Shown piece after piece: positions 20,042-32,883 of a DNA stretch of 64,000 bases. The translations under genes were made by a program, and so were the position numbers. The DNA is from Camelimonas lactis (GTDB taxonomy: Bacteria; Pseudomonadota; Alphaproteobacteria; Rhizobiales; Beijerinckiaceae). The DNA is taken from positions 310,001 to 374,000 of the forward strand of contig NZ_SLWL01000001.1 in NCBI RefSeq assembly GCF_004342915.1, read 5' to 3'. A model generated the notes under the pieces. That model did no database searches. It was given only the letters and a program-made list of their open reading frames with translations, and was not told the DNA's origin. Positions within the stretch are counted from its first letter, which is position 1; the number at the start of each line of letters is the position of its first letter.

Positions 20042-20620
20042 TCAATCCCTTGTGGCTGGACGCCGTTTCCGGCCGAGGGACACGATCCGGTCTGTCGTTT
20101 CAAGCAGTTTGGTGACCCGCGAACCCAGGGTCAACAAGGATGCAAGCCTTTCCTGGTCAAGCTGCTTCACATCATCGTACCAGTTGGTTAGCCGCTCAAT
20201 CATGCTGTGCATCTCGGCCATGCGTTGCTGGGCGTGCCGTTCGATGTCGCTGGCCGGTTGCTCGATGAGAATTTCACGCAAAACCGACAGGGTGGGATCG
20301 ACTTCCCGTTTCTTGCGCTCTTCTGCGAGCGTGCGGAGAATGACCCAGATATCATCCGGCGTGGTGAAGAAATCGCGCCGGTCGCCGGGCAGGTGCTTCA
20401 GCAGCACCAGGCTCCATGCCTGCAATTCGCGCAGCCCCATGGAGACGTTGGAGCGGGAAATGCCGAGCGCGGCGACGATCTCGTCCGCGCACAGCGGCTC
20501 GGGCGAGACGTAGAGCAGGGCGTAGATCTGGCCGACCGTGCGATTGATGCCCCAGCGGCTGCCCATTTCACCGAAATGAAGCACGAAGGATTGTACGAGC
20601 GGCGGCAGATTCATGGACAT
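20042..20620 (-). CDS. GbsR/MarR-type transcriptional regulator of the cyd operon
   Basis: The 192-residue DNA-binding protein has a winged helix-turn-helix (INRTVGQIYALLYVSPEPLC then ALGISRSNVSMGLRELQAW, residues about 25-75), the arrangement of the GbsR subgroup. The C-terminal half is helical (coiled dimerisation region). It is the first gene of the cydDCABX transcription unit, 5 bases upstream of cydD, and a perfect 20-bp palindrome precedes its start. Autoregulation and control of cytochrome bd are the simple inference; the effector is unknown. Confidence 0.85.
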   Translation of the reverse strand: MSMNLPPLVQSFVLHFGEMGSRWGINRTVGQIYALLYVSPEPLCADEIVAALGISRSNVSMGLRELQAWSLVLLKHLPGDRRDFFTTPDDIWVILRTLAEERKKREVDPTLSVLREILIEQPASDIERHAQQRMAEMHSMIERLTNWYDDVKQLDQERLASLLTLGSRVTKLLETTDRIVSLGRKRRPATRD

Positions 20621-20636
20621 GACGGTTCAGACGGTG

Positions 20637-20656
20637 ATTTCAGAAATTTCTGAAAT
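20637..20656 (-). promoter_or_regulatory. perfect palindromic operator upstream of gbsR-cyd
   Basis: ATTTCAGAAATTTCTGAAAT reads identically on both strands over 20 bp. It ends 17 bases before the regulator's start codon, in an AT-rich patch inside very GC-rich DNA. It lies in the roughly 330-bp interval between gbsR and the divergent pgm gene. The position fits a repressor site over the promoter or leader of the operon. Confidence 0.7.
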
Positions 20657-20948
20657 TACCATACATCCTGACGCCCGTTATTCAACAGCCCGCAGGCGTA
20701 TAAAACGGCGCATGGCTGTGGCGGGTGGTCGCGCGAGCTGTTGACGGGCGCCGCAGCGGCGCGCGGCCGCCACGGCCTCGCCGTGTTTGGACGATTGCAA
20801 TGAATGGCGGCCTGTGTATCCGCTTGCGCCGCATGTTCTGAAAAGGCGGCGAACGCGGCTTCCAGGCCCCGCGAGCCGGATCATATGATGGGGCTGCGTC
20901 TGTCCAGGTTCCGGGCGGACGTCCAGGTCTCAGGCAAGGGGAGCTTAT

Positions 20949-22610
<1,662 letters not shown>

Positions 22611-22783
22611 GGCGTAAGGCGCGCGCCAGGAAGGGGGCGGGGATCCTGACGCGCCCGGCGCCCGACATGGCGCGGGTTTGCGGGCGTCGCTTCTGCCGGA
22701 AACTCCCGCCAGAAATTCCAGTCAGGCCGAAACGGGAATGTCGTTCCGGCGCCGTGTGAACAGGCGGACGCCGCCTGTGCGCA

Positions 22784-23944
22784 TCAGTCCCGGATAACAG
22801 CCATGATAGCCACGATCGTTGCGACAGCCATGGCGGGCAGGATTGTGATGGCGCTGGTCTTCGCCAGTCCGGACGCCCCGACGATGGCTATGGAAAGCCC
22901 CGCGACAATCGCCTGAACGAAGCCGAATATGGCTGACGCGGTTATCCTGTGCTGTTCCGATGCGCTTAACGCATCGCCGGAACAGGGCGGAATGATAAAG
23001 CCAAAGGCAGCCTGCACGACGATGGTGGCGGCAATCGCGCAACAGACCCCCAGCATACGACCGAAGAGCATCGTGACAGCGCCAGCCATCATGATCATCG
23101 CGCCGGTTTGCATCAGGGCTTTTCCTGGCCATCGCGGCGCCAGATAGCCGCTGACAAACAGGCCGCCAGCGACGGCGCTGGTCGATGCTGACAATACAAG
23201 GCCGACCATTGTCGGCGTCAGGCGCGCCTCATTGGCCAGAAGAAACGGCAGGCGGGCGCTGAGGGGGGAAAACGCGATCTGGAACGCGGCGGCGATCAGC
23301 GTTGGTTTGACGAACGCCGGCATGGTGAGAAGGGTTTTCCAGCCTGAATGGTCGGGGACGCAGGTTTTGGCGCGAACGGTCTTTTCTGGCTGTCTTCTGT
23401 CGATCAGTTCAATCGAGACGCCTGCCACGACGACGGGCGTGACAAGCGCTGTCATGGCCACCCGCCAACCGAAGGCGGCGCTCAGGGCGCCTGCGATGAG
23501 CGGCATGGCGATCTGCTTGATTTCAACTGCGCCAGTGGCCCAGGCATAGATCTTTTTGTACGCTGCGTCTGACGTTGCTTGCCGCAGCGCCACGCGGGTC
23601 GCGTTTGAACCCATGCTGTTGATGGCAAACATTGAGAGAAGGACGGCCCCAAAAACATGGCTGTTTTGTATGAGGCATAGCAAAATGGCGGCCAGGCCAA
23701 GATAGAGGCAGGACAGGGACGATGTGCGGCTGGGACCAACAAGGTTGATAATAAAAACAGAGATCAGCTGTGAAAAGGCAAAAGCAACATAGCTTGCCCC
23801 CAGCATGGCCTGGAATGTTCCGTCGGAAATATTATAGCTTTTTGCAATCTGCGGGAATAACGGAGCAAGGGAATCAAAAAAGAGGGCGACCGCCATGAAG
23901 CGGGCAACGATCGCCCAAACCAGCCCTTCAGGTTTGGTATTCAC
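22784..23944 (-). CDS. MFS transporter, probably acquired
   Basis: The 386-residue protein has about 12 hydrophobic helices and the general layout of major facilitator transporters (for example VARFMAVALFFDSLAPLFPQ in helix 1). The loop after helix 2 (VGPSRTSS) lacks the strong GxxxDRxGRR motif. Substrate unknown; drug or metabolite efflux is possible. The DNA is visibly AT-richer than neighbouring genes and the adjoining 23945-24360 stretch is also AT-rich, which suggests horizontal transfer. It stands alone. Confidence 0.75.
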   Translation of the reverse strand: MNTKPEGLVWAIVARFMAVALFFDSLAPLFPQIAKSYNISDGTFQAMLGASYVAFAFSQLISVFIINLVGPSRTSSLSCLYLGLAAILLCLIQNSHVFGAVLLSMFAINSMGSNATRVALRQATSDAAYKKIYAWATGAVEIKQIAMPLIAGALSAAFGWRVAMTALVTPVVVAGVSIELIDRRQPEKTVRAKTCVPDHSGWKTLLTMPAFVKPTLIAAAFQIAFSPLSARLPFLLANEARLTPTMVGLVLSASTSAVAGGLFVSGYLAPRWPGKALMQTGAMIMMAGAVTMLFGRMLGVCCAIAATIVVQAAFGFIIPPCSGDALSASEQHRITASAIFGFVQAIVAGLSIAIVGASGLAKTSAITILPAMAVATIVAIMAVIRD

Positions 23945-24594
23945 CTTATCGCGCCAGATCTGTCATCCAGACAAGCTGCCGCTCAGCCTGCGGCTGCAAG
24001 CCTGGGCGGCGTCAAGGCTCCGTTATTTCGGGTTTTGCCCGTAACACGCTTAGGAGCGCGCGATACTGCGGAGATTTCTCGACCAGGTCGCTCCTGGCAG
24101 TCTCCTGTTTGACCAGATCGGAGCAACATCCGGCCGGCGCCATGCTGAATAATATGGCGTAAATCTCCGGTCATCAAGTCCATGGGTCGGAATGACGGCT
24201 GATGGCGATTGTTTTCAGGTGTTCATGGAAATTATTATGTTTTGCATCGGCCATGAAACATATTCGCATGATCCGGAGTAGTTTGACATACGTTTGGGTT
24301 CCCAGCGAGATGCGTTCCGGCGGGGCCGCATTGCTGCCCGGACAGCTTCATGCCGCATGATTATTCGCCAACATGCGTTATATGCCGATCCAGATCGTGC
24401 CTGGCCTCGCCATATGTGTTCCAGGCCGGTCGCTGCCGGCGCCGTGTTCGTGGTTGGCGGGGACAGGCCCCGCCATGCCCGTTGAGACGGTGACGGCAAG
24501 CACTGGCCAAGGGCGCAGGGCGCCCCGCCGGGGCAGCACGCGTACCCCGAAGGATGCGGCCTGACGCCTGCCCGGCGCCCATCCGGCCAGCGTC
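23945..24594. other. 650-bp intergenic region, AT-rich in part
   Basis: This stretch separates the MFS gene from the cyclopropane synthase gene (both minus). The part from 24200 to 24360 is AT-rich and includes TTGACA at about 24284. Open frames here (for example minus 23983-24183) show no domain or homology that I recognise. No transposase, tRNA or clear terminal repeat was seen. Confidence 0.35.
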
Positions 24595-26073
<1,479 letters not shown>

Positions 26074-26691
26074 GAGACTGCCGCTCCACCTCGTCCTGAA
26101 CTGGCGCAGGAGTGAAGCCTGTCGCCACGGCGCAGCGCCTGAAGCAGGGATGGGCGAAACCAGAACCGGCGTCGCGCCAGGATCATGCTCCAGGCTGGAG
26201 TAAGGCGATTCCAGACCCATGTCGCGACGTGAGCCCCCGACATGTGACGAAACCGGCTCCGGCGCGCCCGCGTCGTGGGCGCTGCTGTGACGCAGCCTAG
26301 GACCGCCGCGTGGCGTCGGCAATCCTTGTCGCCGGCATTTTTCCATCGCCAAATTGCGGCGGCGCATGCGCCAATGCCTGCGGCGGGCTGTCGCATGGGT
26401 ATTGGGCGCGGGTCGGCAGGGGCTTGCCGCCGGCGCCGGGATTCGCCGCTGCTCGGGCAGGCGACGCGGGTGTTCTGCATTCTTGACGCATCATGTATCT
26501 GCACTCTAGCTTCCGCGCCGGCCGCTCCGCTGGCTGGTTGCGCTTTCAGGAAGGGCGAGCCGCCGGAGCGATATCTGGAGCAAATCCGTTCAACGTGGAC
26601 CGGAGCTTGCTCCATCAGTTTGAAGTCACATGCTTTTCCCCGCCAGATCCGGTCTTCTCCGCGGGAAAACACGCCAGGACAGGTTGTAGGG
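26074..26691. other. 618-bp intergenic region between divergent genes
   Basis: This separates cfa (minus) and the thioesterase gene (plus) and must hold both promoters. The frames of both genes stay open into it, but the encoded residues are low-complexity and not conserved. I could not identify an RNA gene or a strong hairpin. Confidence 0.35.
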
Positions 26692-27480
26692 ATGACGCCT
26701 TTTTCGACGTTGATGGCGGGGATGACGCCCGCCAGCGAGGGGTCCTCGGTCTTTGTGAGCGAGGACTGGCTGCAGGGGCGCACGACCTATGGCGGCATGT
26801 CGGCCGCCCTGTGCGCCCAGGCCGCGGCGTTGATGGATCCGGAGCTGCCGCCGCTGCGTTCAGCCCAGTTCAGTTTCATTGGCCCGGCCAGCGGCGCCCT
26901 GAACGTCCGGCCGGCGCTGCTGCGCCGGGGCAAATCCGCGGCCTGCGTCGGCGTCGATCTGGTCAGCGAGCAGGGCGTCGCCACCCGCGCCGTGCTGACC
27001 TATGGCGCGGCGCGCGAGTCGCGGCTGAAATACCACGGCAAGCCTTTCCCCCGCGCCGCCGCGGTGGAGGATTCGCCGGACTTCTTTGGCGGACGTCAGG
27101 GGCCGGCGTTCGCCCGGCATTTCGAATTTCGCACCGCTGGCGGCGTCATGCCCATGTCCGGCTCGGCCGAGCCGGAATATCTGATCTGGCTGCGGCATCG
27201 CGATGAGGCCGCTGGCTCCTCCGCCGCGGCCCTGCTGGCGCTGGCCGACGCGCCGCCGCCCACGGCGATGGCGCTGCTGAGGGAGTTCGGGCCGATCAGC
27301 ACCATGACGTGGATGGTTGATTTTACGCCCGAGGCGCATCAGGACGTCCATGAGTGGCGGCTGCTGCGCATGTTCGCCGAGGATATCGGCGAAGGCTACT
27401 CCACCCAGGAAACCGCGATCTGGTCGCCCTCCGGCAAACTGCTGGCGATCGCCCGGCAGACCATCGCCCTGTTCGTGTAA
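26692..27480 (+). CDS. acyl-CoA thioesterase, TesB-like double hotdog
   Basis: The 262-residue protein is read as two hotdog domains of the TesB/4HBT_3 type, which hydrolyse acyl-CoA thioesters in the cytoplasm. The N-terminal half has WLQGRTTYGGMSAALCAQAA and the strand RSAQFSFIGPASGALNVRPA; the second half has SMTWMVDF-like strand MTWMVDFTPEAHQD and a closing SPSGKLLAIARQTIALF. The ATG at 26692 is chosen because the conserved sequence starts there; the open frame extends 139 codons upstream without conservation. It stands alone. Confidence 0.8.
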   Translation: MTPFSTLMAGMTPASEGSSVFVSEDWLQGRTTYGGMSAALCAQAAALMDPELPPLRSAQFSFIGPASGALNVRPALLRRGKSAACVGVDLVSEQGVATRAVLTYGAARESRLKYHGKPFPRAAAVEDSPDFFGGRQGPAFARHFEFRTAGGVMPMSGSAEPEYLIWLRHRDEAAGSSAAALLALADAPPPTAMALLREFGPISTMTWMVDFTPEAHQDVHEWRLLRMFAEDIGEGYSTQETAIWSPSGKLLAIARQTIALFV

Positions 27481-27709
27481 CGCGCATACCCGTGGCGCCG
27501 GCGCAGCCATTGAACGCGCCGCTCCATGCGCCGGGCTGAACCGTTCCGGCTGAAGGCGGCGGCGTGACGTGACGCGCGCCTGGCGCCCGGTGGGCCGGCC
27601 TTGACCTGCGGCGCGCCTGGCGCCGCGCACGGTGCTGCGAACTGGGCCGCGTCGCGCGGGCGGCGGGGCCAGACAGCGCGGGAGCCTCCTTCGCCATTTG
27701 ATTTGGCGC

Positions 27710-29266
27710 ATGGCATCGCGTAAAGCGGCGATTGCTTCGCGGGATAATGCTCAGGATCATGAACGCGTGTGGCGCTGCGACCTGCACCCCGACCGGTCCA
27801 TCGTTCCAGATCTGATCGCGGCGGCGGGCCAGCTGGCCGCGCGCGGCGAGACGGGGCTTGTCCTGCTCGACACCGTAACGCCGGACACGTCGACGCCGGA
27901 TAGTGCGGAGGCGGCATTCGCGCGGGCGCGCTGGTCGTTTCTGGCGGCGGAGCCCTTCGGGATATTCCGGGTGCGGGCGGGCCGGGCGTTCTGGAGCGGC
28001 GCGCCGCTTGCCGATACGCCAGCTGCCGATGCGCCGCTTGCGGCGCTGCGCCGGCTGCTTGACCAGCATCGCCTGCCGCCGGATCCTGCTGACCCGACCC
28101 CATTCCGGGGCGGTTGCGCCGGTTACATCGCCTATGATTTCGGCCGGGCGCTCGAACGGCTGGCCGCGCCCGCGCTCCCATCCGGCGTCGATGACATGGC
28201 GCTGGGTTTTTATGATGTGGTTGTGGCGCTGGACCACGCGACAGGTCGGGCGACGATTTATTCCTCCGGTTTGCCCGAGGATGGCCCGGCCCGCCTGAGA
28301 CGGGCGCGGGAGCGCGGCGAAAACATGCGCGCCCTGCTCATGCGCGCCCTCGCGACGGGCGCGGCGTCGCCAGAATCCGCTCCTGACGCGGCGCGTGACG
28401 CCCGCCAGGGCCCGCGCCTGTCCGCGTTTCACGCCAGCCACGACCGCGACGCGTGGAGCGCGGCTGTGCGGCGCGTCCAGGCCTATATCCGCGCAGGCGA
28501 CATTTTCCAGGCCAATATTGCCCGCCGATTCAGCGCCAGCCTACCGCCAGGGTTTGACGCCTTCGCCTTCTACCGCGCCCTGCGGCGCGAAAATCCGGCG
28601 CCTTTCGCGGCGTTCGTCGACTTCGGCGACCTGGCCATCGCCTCCAGCTCGCCCGAGCGGTTTCTGGCCTTGCGCGACGGCCTGGTGGAAGCCCGGCCGA
28701 TCAAGGGCACCGCCCGGCGCAGCCGCGACCCGGCCGCGGACGCCGCCGCCGCCCGCGCCCTTTTGGCTTCGGAAAAGGACCGGGCCGAGAACGTGATGAT
28801 CGTTGACCTGCTGCGCAACGATCTCTCGCGGGTGTGCGCGCCGCACAGCGTCCAGGTTCCGGCGCTCTGCGCCCTGGAGAGCTACGCCAATGTCCACCAT
28901 CTGGTTTCGGTGGTGCGCGGACGGCTGGCCCCGGGCCACGACGCTGTTGATCTGATTGGCGCGACCTTTCCTGGCGGCTCGATCACCGGCGCCCCCAAGA
29001 TACGCGCCATGGACATCATCACGCAGATCGAGGGCGCGGCGCGCGGCGTGTATTGCGGGGCCATCGGCTACATCGGCTTCGATGGCGGCATGGACCTGAA
29101 CATCGCGATCCGCACCGTGGCGTTTCATGGCGGCGAGGCGGTGTTTCAGGCGGGCGGGGGCATCACCCTGCTGTCCGATCCGCAGCAGGAGTACGATGAG
29201 ACGGAGGCCAAGGCGGCGCGGCTGTTCTCCGCCTTCGCCCGCGCGGGGGGCGAGCCGTGCTCCTGA
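27710..29266 (+). CDS. pabB: aminodeoxychorismate synthase component I
   Basis: The 518-residue product converts chorismate and ammonia to 4-amino-4-deoxychorismate for folate synthesis. The chorismate-binding domain (about residues 240-510) has IKGTARRSRDP with the Lys typical of PabB (TrpE has Thr or Ala there), ENVMIVDLLRNDLSRVC, and the FPGGSITGAPKIRAMDIITQ signature. The N-terminal half is the less conserved anthranilate-synthase-I-like domain. I chose the ATG at 27710. The gene overlaps pabA by 10 bases. Confidence 0.92.
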   Translation: MASRKAAIASRDNAQDHERVWRCDLHPDRSIVPDLIAAAGQLAARGETGLVLLDTVTPDTSTPDSAEAAFARARWSFLAAEPFGIFRVRAGRAFWSGAPLADTPAADAPLAALRRLLDQHRLPPDPADPTPFRGGCAGYIAYDFGRALERLAAPALPSGVDDMALGFYDVVVALDHATGRATIYSSGLPEDGPARLRRARERGENMRALLMRALATGAASPESAPDAARDARQGPRLSAFHASHDRDAWSAAVRRVQAYIRAGDIFQANIARRFSASLPPGFDAFAFYRALRRENPAPFAAFVDFGDLAIASSSPERFLALRDGLVEARPIKGTARRSRDPAADAAAARALLASEKDRAENVMIVDLLRNDLSRVCAPHSVQVPALCALESYANVHHLVSVVRGRLAPGHDAVDLIGATFPGGSITGAPKIRAMDIITQIEGAARGVYCGAIGYIGFDGGMDLNIAIRTVAFHGGEAVFQAGGGITLLSDPQQEYDETEAKAARLFSAFARAGGEPCS

Positions 29267-29880
29267 TCATCGACAATTATGATTCCTTCGTGTTCAACAT
29301 CGCCCGCTATTGCGAGGAACTGGGCGCGTCAACGCGGATCGTGCGAAACGACGCGGTGACGACGGACGAGATCGCCGCCATGGGCGCGGCCGGGGCCATT
29401 ACCGGGATCATCCTGTCGCCGGGGCCGTGCACGCCGGACGAGGCGGGCGTTTCGCTGGCGGTGGCCCGCGAACTGTCGGGGCGCGCGCCGCTTCTCGGCG
29501 TCTGCCTCGGCCACCAGTGCATCGGCGCGGCGTTTGGCGGCGTGGTCGCGGCGGCGCATGAGCCGCTGCACGGGCGGGCGACCGCCATCCGGCACGACGG
29601 CGGGGGACTTTTCGCCGGGTTGCCGGCGCCGCTGACCGTGGGGCGTTATCATTCGCTGGTGGTGGAGGCGCGCCCTGAGATGGCCGCGCACCTGCGCATT
29701 GACGCGCGCAGCCCGCAGGGGGAAATCATGGCCCTGTCGCATCTGCGACATCCAACCTTCGGCGTGCAGTTTCATCCCGAATCCGTGCTGACGGCGCATG
29801 GTCATGCGCTGCTGGCGAATTTCATCCGCATCGCCGCCGCGTGGAGGCGCCATGATCTGGCTGAACGGCGAACCCGTTGA
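29257..29880 (+). CDS. pabA: aminodeoxychorismate synthase component II (glutamine amidotransferase)
   Basis: The 207-residue class I glutaminase supplies ammonia to PabB. It starts at a GTG inside the end of pabB. The nucleophile is C83 in LLGVCLGHQ, and the His-Glu pair is in FGVQFHPESVL. IIDNYDSFVFN at the N-terminus is typical. TrpG would look similar; the overlap with a PabB-type gene and with pabC favours the folate pathway, although one subunit can serve both. Confidence 0.9.
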   Translation: MLLIIDNYDSFVFNIARYCEELGASTRIVRNDAVTTDEIAAMGAAGAITGIILSPGPCTPDEAGVSLAVARELSGRAPLLGVCLGHQCIGAAFGGVVAAAHEPLHGRATAIRHDGGGLFAGLPAPLTVGRYHSLVVEARPEMAAHLRIDARSPQGEIMALSHLRHPTFGVQFHPESVLTAHGHALLANFIRIAAAWRRHDLAERRTR

Positions 29881-30682
29881 CGGAACCCGCGCCGGGTTCG
29901 ACCTGACCGACCGGGGCCTGCTGCTTGGCGATGGCGTATTCGACACCGCGCTGGTGATCGCTGGCGCGCCGGTCTGGCGCGAGGAGCATTTGCGGCGCCT
30001 GTGCGCGGCCTGCGACGCCATCGGGCTGGATGTGGCGCAATGCGGGCTGGGGCAGCGCATCGATCAGGCCATGGCGTTGGCCGCCGCCGGCCTGGCGGCG
30101 GGTTCCATCCGGGTGACGGTGACGCGCGGGGCGGGGCCGCGCGGCGTCGCGCCGCCGGCTCTTGCCGCGCCGACCGTGATCGCCTCGCGGGTGACGATGG
30201 CGACGTTGCCGGCGTTCCAGCCGCTGAGCCTGTGGCTGTCGCCGGTGCGCCGCAACGAAACCTCGGTAACGTCGCGGATCAAGAGTCTGGCCTATCTGGA
30301 CAATGTTCTGGAAACCGGCCGGGCGCGGGCCGCCGGCTGCGACGAGCCGCTGTTTCTCAATACCTGCGGCGACGTGGCCTGCTGCGGCGTGGGCAATATT
30401 TTCGCGCTGGACGGCAGGCGGCTGCTGACGCCGCCGGTGGAGGCCGGGGCGCTGCCCGGCCTTGCCCGCGCCGCCCTGCTGCGGCTGGCGCCGCAGGCCG
30501 GCCTCGCCGCCGCGGCGCAGGCGCTCACGCTGGAGGACCTGCGCCGCGCCGACGCGGTGTTCGTCAGCAACAGCCTGCGCCTGCTGGCGCCGGCAACGCG
30601 GATCGGCGACGGGCAATTGCGCCAGTCTCCCGAGGTTTTTGCCCGCCTCCGCGCCATGCTGGCGACGGAGGCGGGCATTTAG
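29852..30682 (+). CDS. pabC: aminodeoxychorismate lyase / class IV aminotransferase
   Basis: The 276-residue PLP enzyme removes pyruvate from aminodeoxychorismate to give p-aminobenzoate. The start ATG at 29852 follows GGAGGCGCC and lies inside the end of pabA (overlap 29 bp). The PLP lysine is K144 in SRIKSLAYLDN. The N-terminal WLNGEPVDGTRAGFDLTDRG and GDGVFDTALV segments are family features. Branched-chain or D-amino-acid aminotransferases share the fold; the overlap with pabBA makes PabC the best call. Confidence 0.88.
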   Translation: MIWLNGEPVDGTRAGFDLTDRGLLLGDGVFDTALVIAGAPVWREEHLRRLCAACDAIGLDVAQCGLGQRIDQAMALAAAGLAAGSIRVTVTRGAGPRGVAPPALAAPTVIASRVTMATLPAFQPLSLWLSPVRRNETSVTSRIKSLAYLDNVLETGRARAAGCDEPLFLNTCGDVACCGVGNIFALDGRRLLTPPVEAGALPGLARAALLRLAPQAGLAAAAQALTLEDLRRADAVFVSNSLRLLAPATRIGDGQLRQSPEVFARLRAMLATEAGI

Positions 30683-30828
30683 TCCGGAGAGGGGAGGCCC
30701 CCTACGCCCAGGGCGCGAAGACGTTGAGGCATGCGCGCCCCGCCAGCCGTAACAAAGGGGGCATTTTTCTCCTGGGACTTTGGGCAGCTGTGGCCCGCCG
30801 ACCTTTCGTCGGGCGGCTAGGGGTGACC

Positions 30829-31788
30829 TCAGTCCTCCGCCCGCTGCGACAGGCGGCAGACGGCCTGCTTGGGCCGGTCATCGACGATCAGCTGGAAAAT
30901 ATCCGGCCGGGCGTAATGGCCGGTGGCGTCGAAATCATACTTGCCCCTGGCGATCATGGCCGGGTCAATATCGGCGTACAGCAGGGTCTCGCTGTCGAAA
31001 ACCGGGCCGGCCAGCACCTCGCCAAGCGGATCGACGATGCAACTGCCGCCGCGCAGCAGCACGGTTTCGGGCGCGTCGCCGAGGGCGCAGGGATAATCCT
31101 CGGGCCAGGCGTCACGGCGGATGTACTGGCAGGACGAAAGGACGAAACAGCGGCCCTCACGGGCGATGTGGCGCATGGAGGGCAGCCAGGTTTCCCGGTC
31201 GTCCGCCGTCGGCGCGCAATAGATGCTGACGCCCTGGCTGTACATGTGCATGCGCAGGGCGGGCATGTAGTTTTCCCAGCAGATCACCGCGCCGACGCGG
31301 CCAATGGGCGTCTCGAACACCGGCATGGTCGAGCCGTCGCCAAAACCCCAGATCAATCGTTCGGCGGCGGTGGGCATCAGCTTGCGATGCTTGCCAATAA
31401 GACCGCGCGCGCCGTCGAAAAACAGCGCCGTGCAATACAGGGTGCCCAGATCGCGCTCGATGCAGCCGATGACCACGAACATGCCGGTCGCCGCCGTCGC
31501 CTCGGCGATGATCGCCACTTCGTCGCCGTCCAGATCAATCGCCGCCTCATAGTATTTGCGGTAAGATTCGCGCCCCTCCGGCGTGCGCATGCCAACCGGC
31601 GCCCCGAAGGTGTTGCCCTTGGGGTAGCCGCCGAGAAACGCTTCAGGGAAAACCACGAGCCGCACCTCCTTGCCGGCGGCCTCGCGAATCAATGTGGCGG
31701 CCTTGCGGGCGGCGCCGACAGTGTCGTTGGGCAGGGACGCCGCCTGGGCGACCGCAACGCGAACCGGACCTGCTGAATTCCCTGACAT
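30829..31788 (-). CDS. nitrilase (carbon-nitrogen hydrolase superfamily)
   Basis: The 319-residue enzyme should hydrolyse a nitrile to the acid and ammonia. The catalytic triad is visible: E49 in VVFPEAFLGGYPKG, K136 in GKHRKLMPT and C170 in GAVICWENYMP. The CWENYMP form around the Cys is that of true nitrilases rather than amidases or cyanide hydratases. Substrate is unknown. It is a single gene, divergent from the DUF6065 gene, with a 290-bp AT-rich interval between them. Confidence 0.9.
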   Translation of the reverse strand: MSGNSAGPVRVAVAQAASLPNDTVGAARKAATLIREAAGKEVRLVVFPEAFLGGYPKGNTFGAPVGMRTPEGRESYRKYYEAAIDLDGDEVAIIAEATAATGMFVVIGCIERDLGTLYCTALFFDGARGLIGKHRKLMPTAAERLIWGFGDGSTMPVFETPIGRVGAVICWENYMPALRMHMYSQGVSIYCAPTADDRETWLPSMRHIAREGRCFVLSSCQYIRRDAWPEDYPCALGDAPETVLLRGGSCIVDPLGEVLAGPVFDSETLLYADIDPAMIARGKYDFDATGHYARPDIFQLIVDDRPKQAVCRLSQRAED

Positions 31789-32078
31789 GACGCTCCTCGC
31801 CTGATGCGTTTGCGTTGGTGATTTGTTTTCCCGTGCGCCAGCCGGCGTCGGCGTGGCCGACCGTTCGGCAAGGCGCAGCCGCCGCCCGCAGTCGCGCCAT
31901 GGCGCGCCGGAGCAGAAGCGCTGGAAGAGTGGCCCGGCGGGCGATGACGATCAAGGCGGGCGCATAGCGTGAAGCGCCGGATGGGGTCGGCCGTATATTT
32001 ATGTATTAAATATGGAAATTCATGTATATTTAAGTAATGATAATCTGAATCGCGATTGAATATTGCGTGGGGGATGGG

Positions 32079-32831
32079 ATGAAGTTGACCGGTTATGTTC
32101 TGGAGGGGCAAACAGTCAGCATCCGGCCGGCGCCGCTGGAGCGGGCGTGGATGGACGCCACGCCACAGCGCTTTGCCTATCGCTGCCTGCCGCTCAACAT
32201 CGCCAACTGCCATGGCTGGGAAGTGCTGTGCCGGCGCCGGTTCGTCGCCGTGTGGAATGGCGGCGCCGGAACGGACGCCATCCAGGTGCATGGCGATGGC
32301 GAGCGCATGGCGATCAGTCATTTCGGCAGCGGCGTGCTGACGTTTCACATCCCGGTGCTGTTCCGCACCGAGCCGGGGTACGACATCTTCGTCACCGGGC
32401 CGCTGAACCGGCCGAAGGACGGCATCGCGGCGCTGACCGGGGTGATCGAGGCCGACTGGGCGCCCTATACCTTCACCATGAACTGGCTGTTCACCCGGCC
32501 TGGCCATCCGGTGGTTTTCGAGGCGGGCGAGCCGGTGTGCCATTTCTTTCCCGTGGCGCGGGGCGCCCTGGAGGCGGTGCGTCCGTCGTTCGAGGCGATC
32601 CAGGATGATGGCGATCTCAACAGCGCCTACCGGCGCTGGTCGACCGAACGGGACGCTTTCAACAATGGGCTGAAGCAGCGGGACCCGGATGCGGTCCGGG
32701 TCGGCTGGCAGAAAACCTATTTCCGTGGCCACATGCCGGATGGCCGGAGCGGCGCCGGCGACCATCGCAGCAAATTGCGCCTGCGGGCCTTCACCGTCGG
32801 GCAGGGAGAACTGGTGCGCGAGCCTGAATGA
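32079..32831 (+). CDS. DUF6065 family protein
   Basis: The 250-residue soluble protein has no signal peptide. The segments CLPLNIANCHGWEVLC, FRTEPGYDIFVTGPLNRPKD, FTMNWLFTRPGH and GEPVCHFFPV are, as I recall, typical of DUF6065 proteins, which have no known function; the many aromatic and Cys/His residues hint at a beta-rich fold. I chose ATG 32079, with GGGGGATGGG just upstream; a GTG at 32067 would add four residues. The upstream region 31990-32050 is strongly AT-rich and suits a promoter. Confidence 0.7.
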   Translation: MKLTGYVLEGQTVSIRPAPLERAWMDATPQRFAYRCLPLNIANCHGWEVLCRRRFVAVWNGGAGTDAIQVHGDGERMAISHFGSGVLTFHIPVLFRTEPGYDIFVTGPLNRPKDGIAALTGVIEADWAPYTFTMNWLFTRPGHPVVFEAGEPVCHFFPVARGALEAVRPSFEAIQDDGDLNSAYRRWSTERDAFNNGLKQRDPDAVRVGWQKTYFRGHMPDGRSGAGDHRSKLRLRAFTVGQGELVREPE

Positions 32832-32883
32832 GGTCGCATGGCCTGCGGATCGACGCCCACTGCGGCGGCCATGGCGCGCCATC

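Noticed and set aside
18895-20191. Two overlapping plus-strand frames of about 390-400 codons opposite cydD
   Set aside because: Shadow frames in GC-rich DNA; composition is Arg/Gly-rich and no family features are present.
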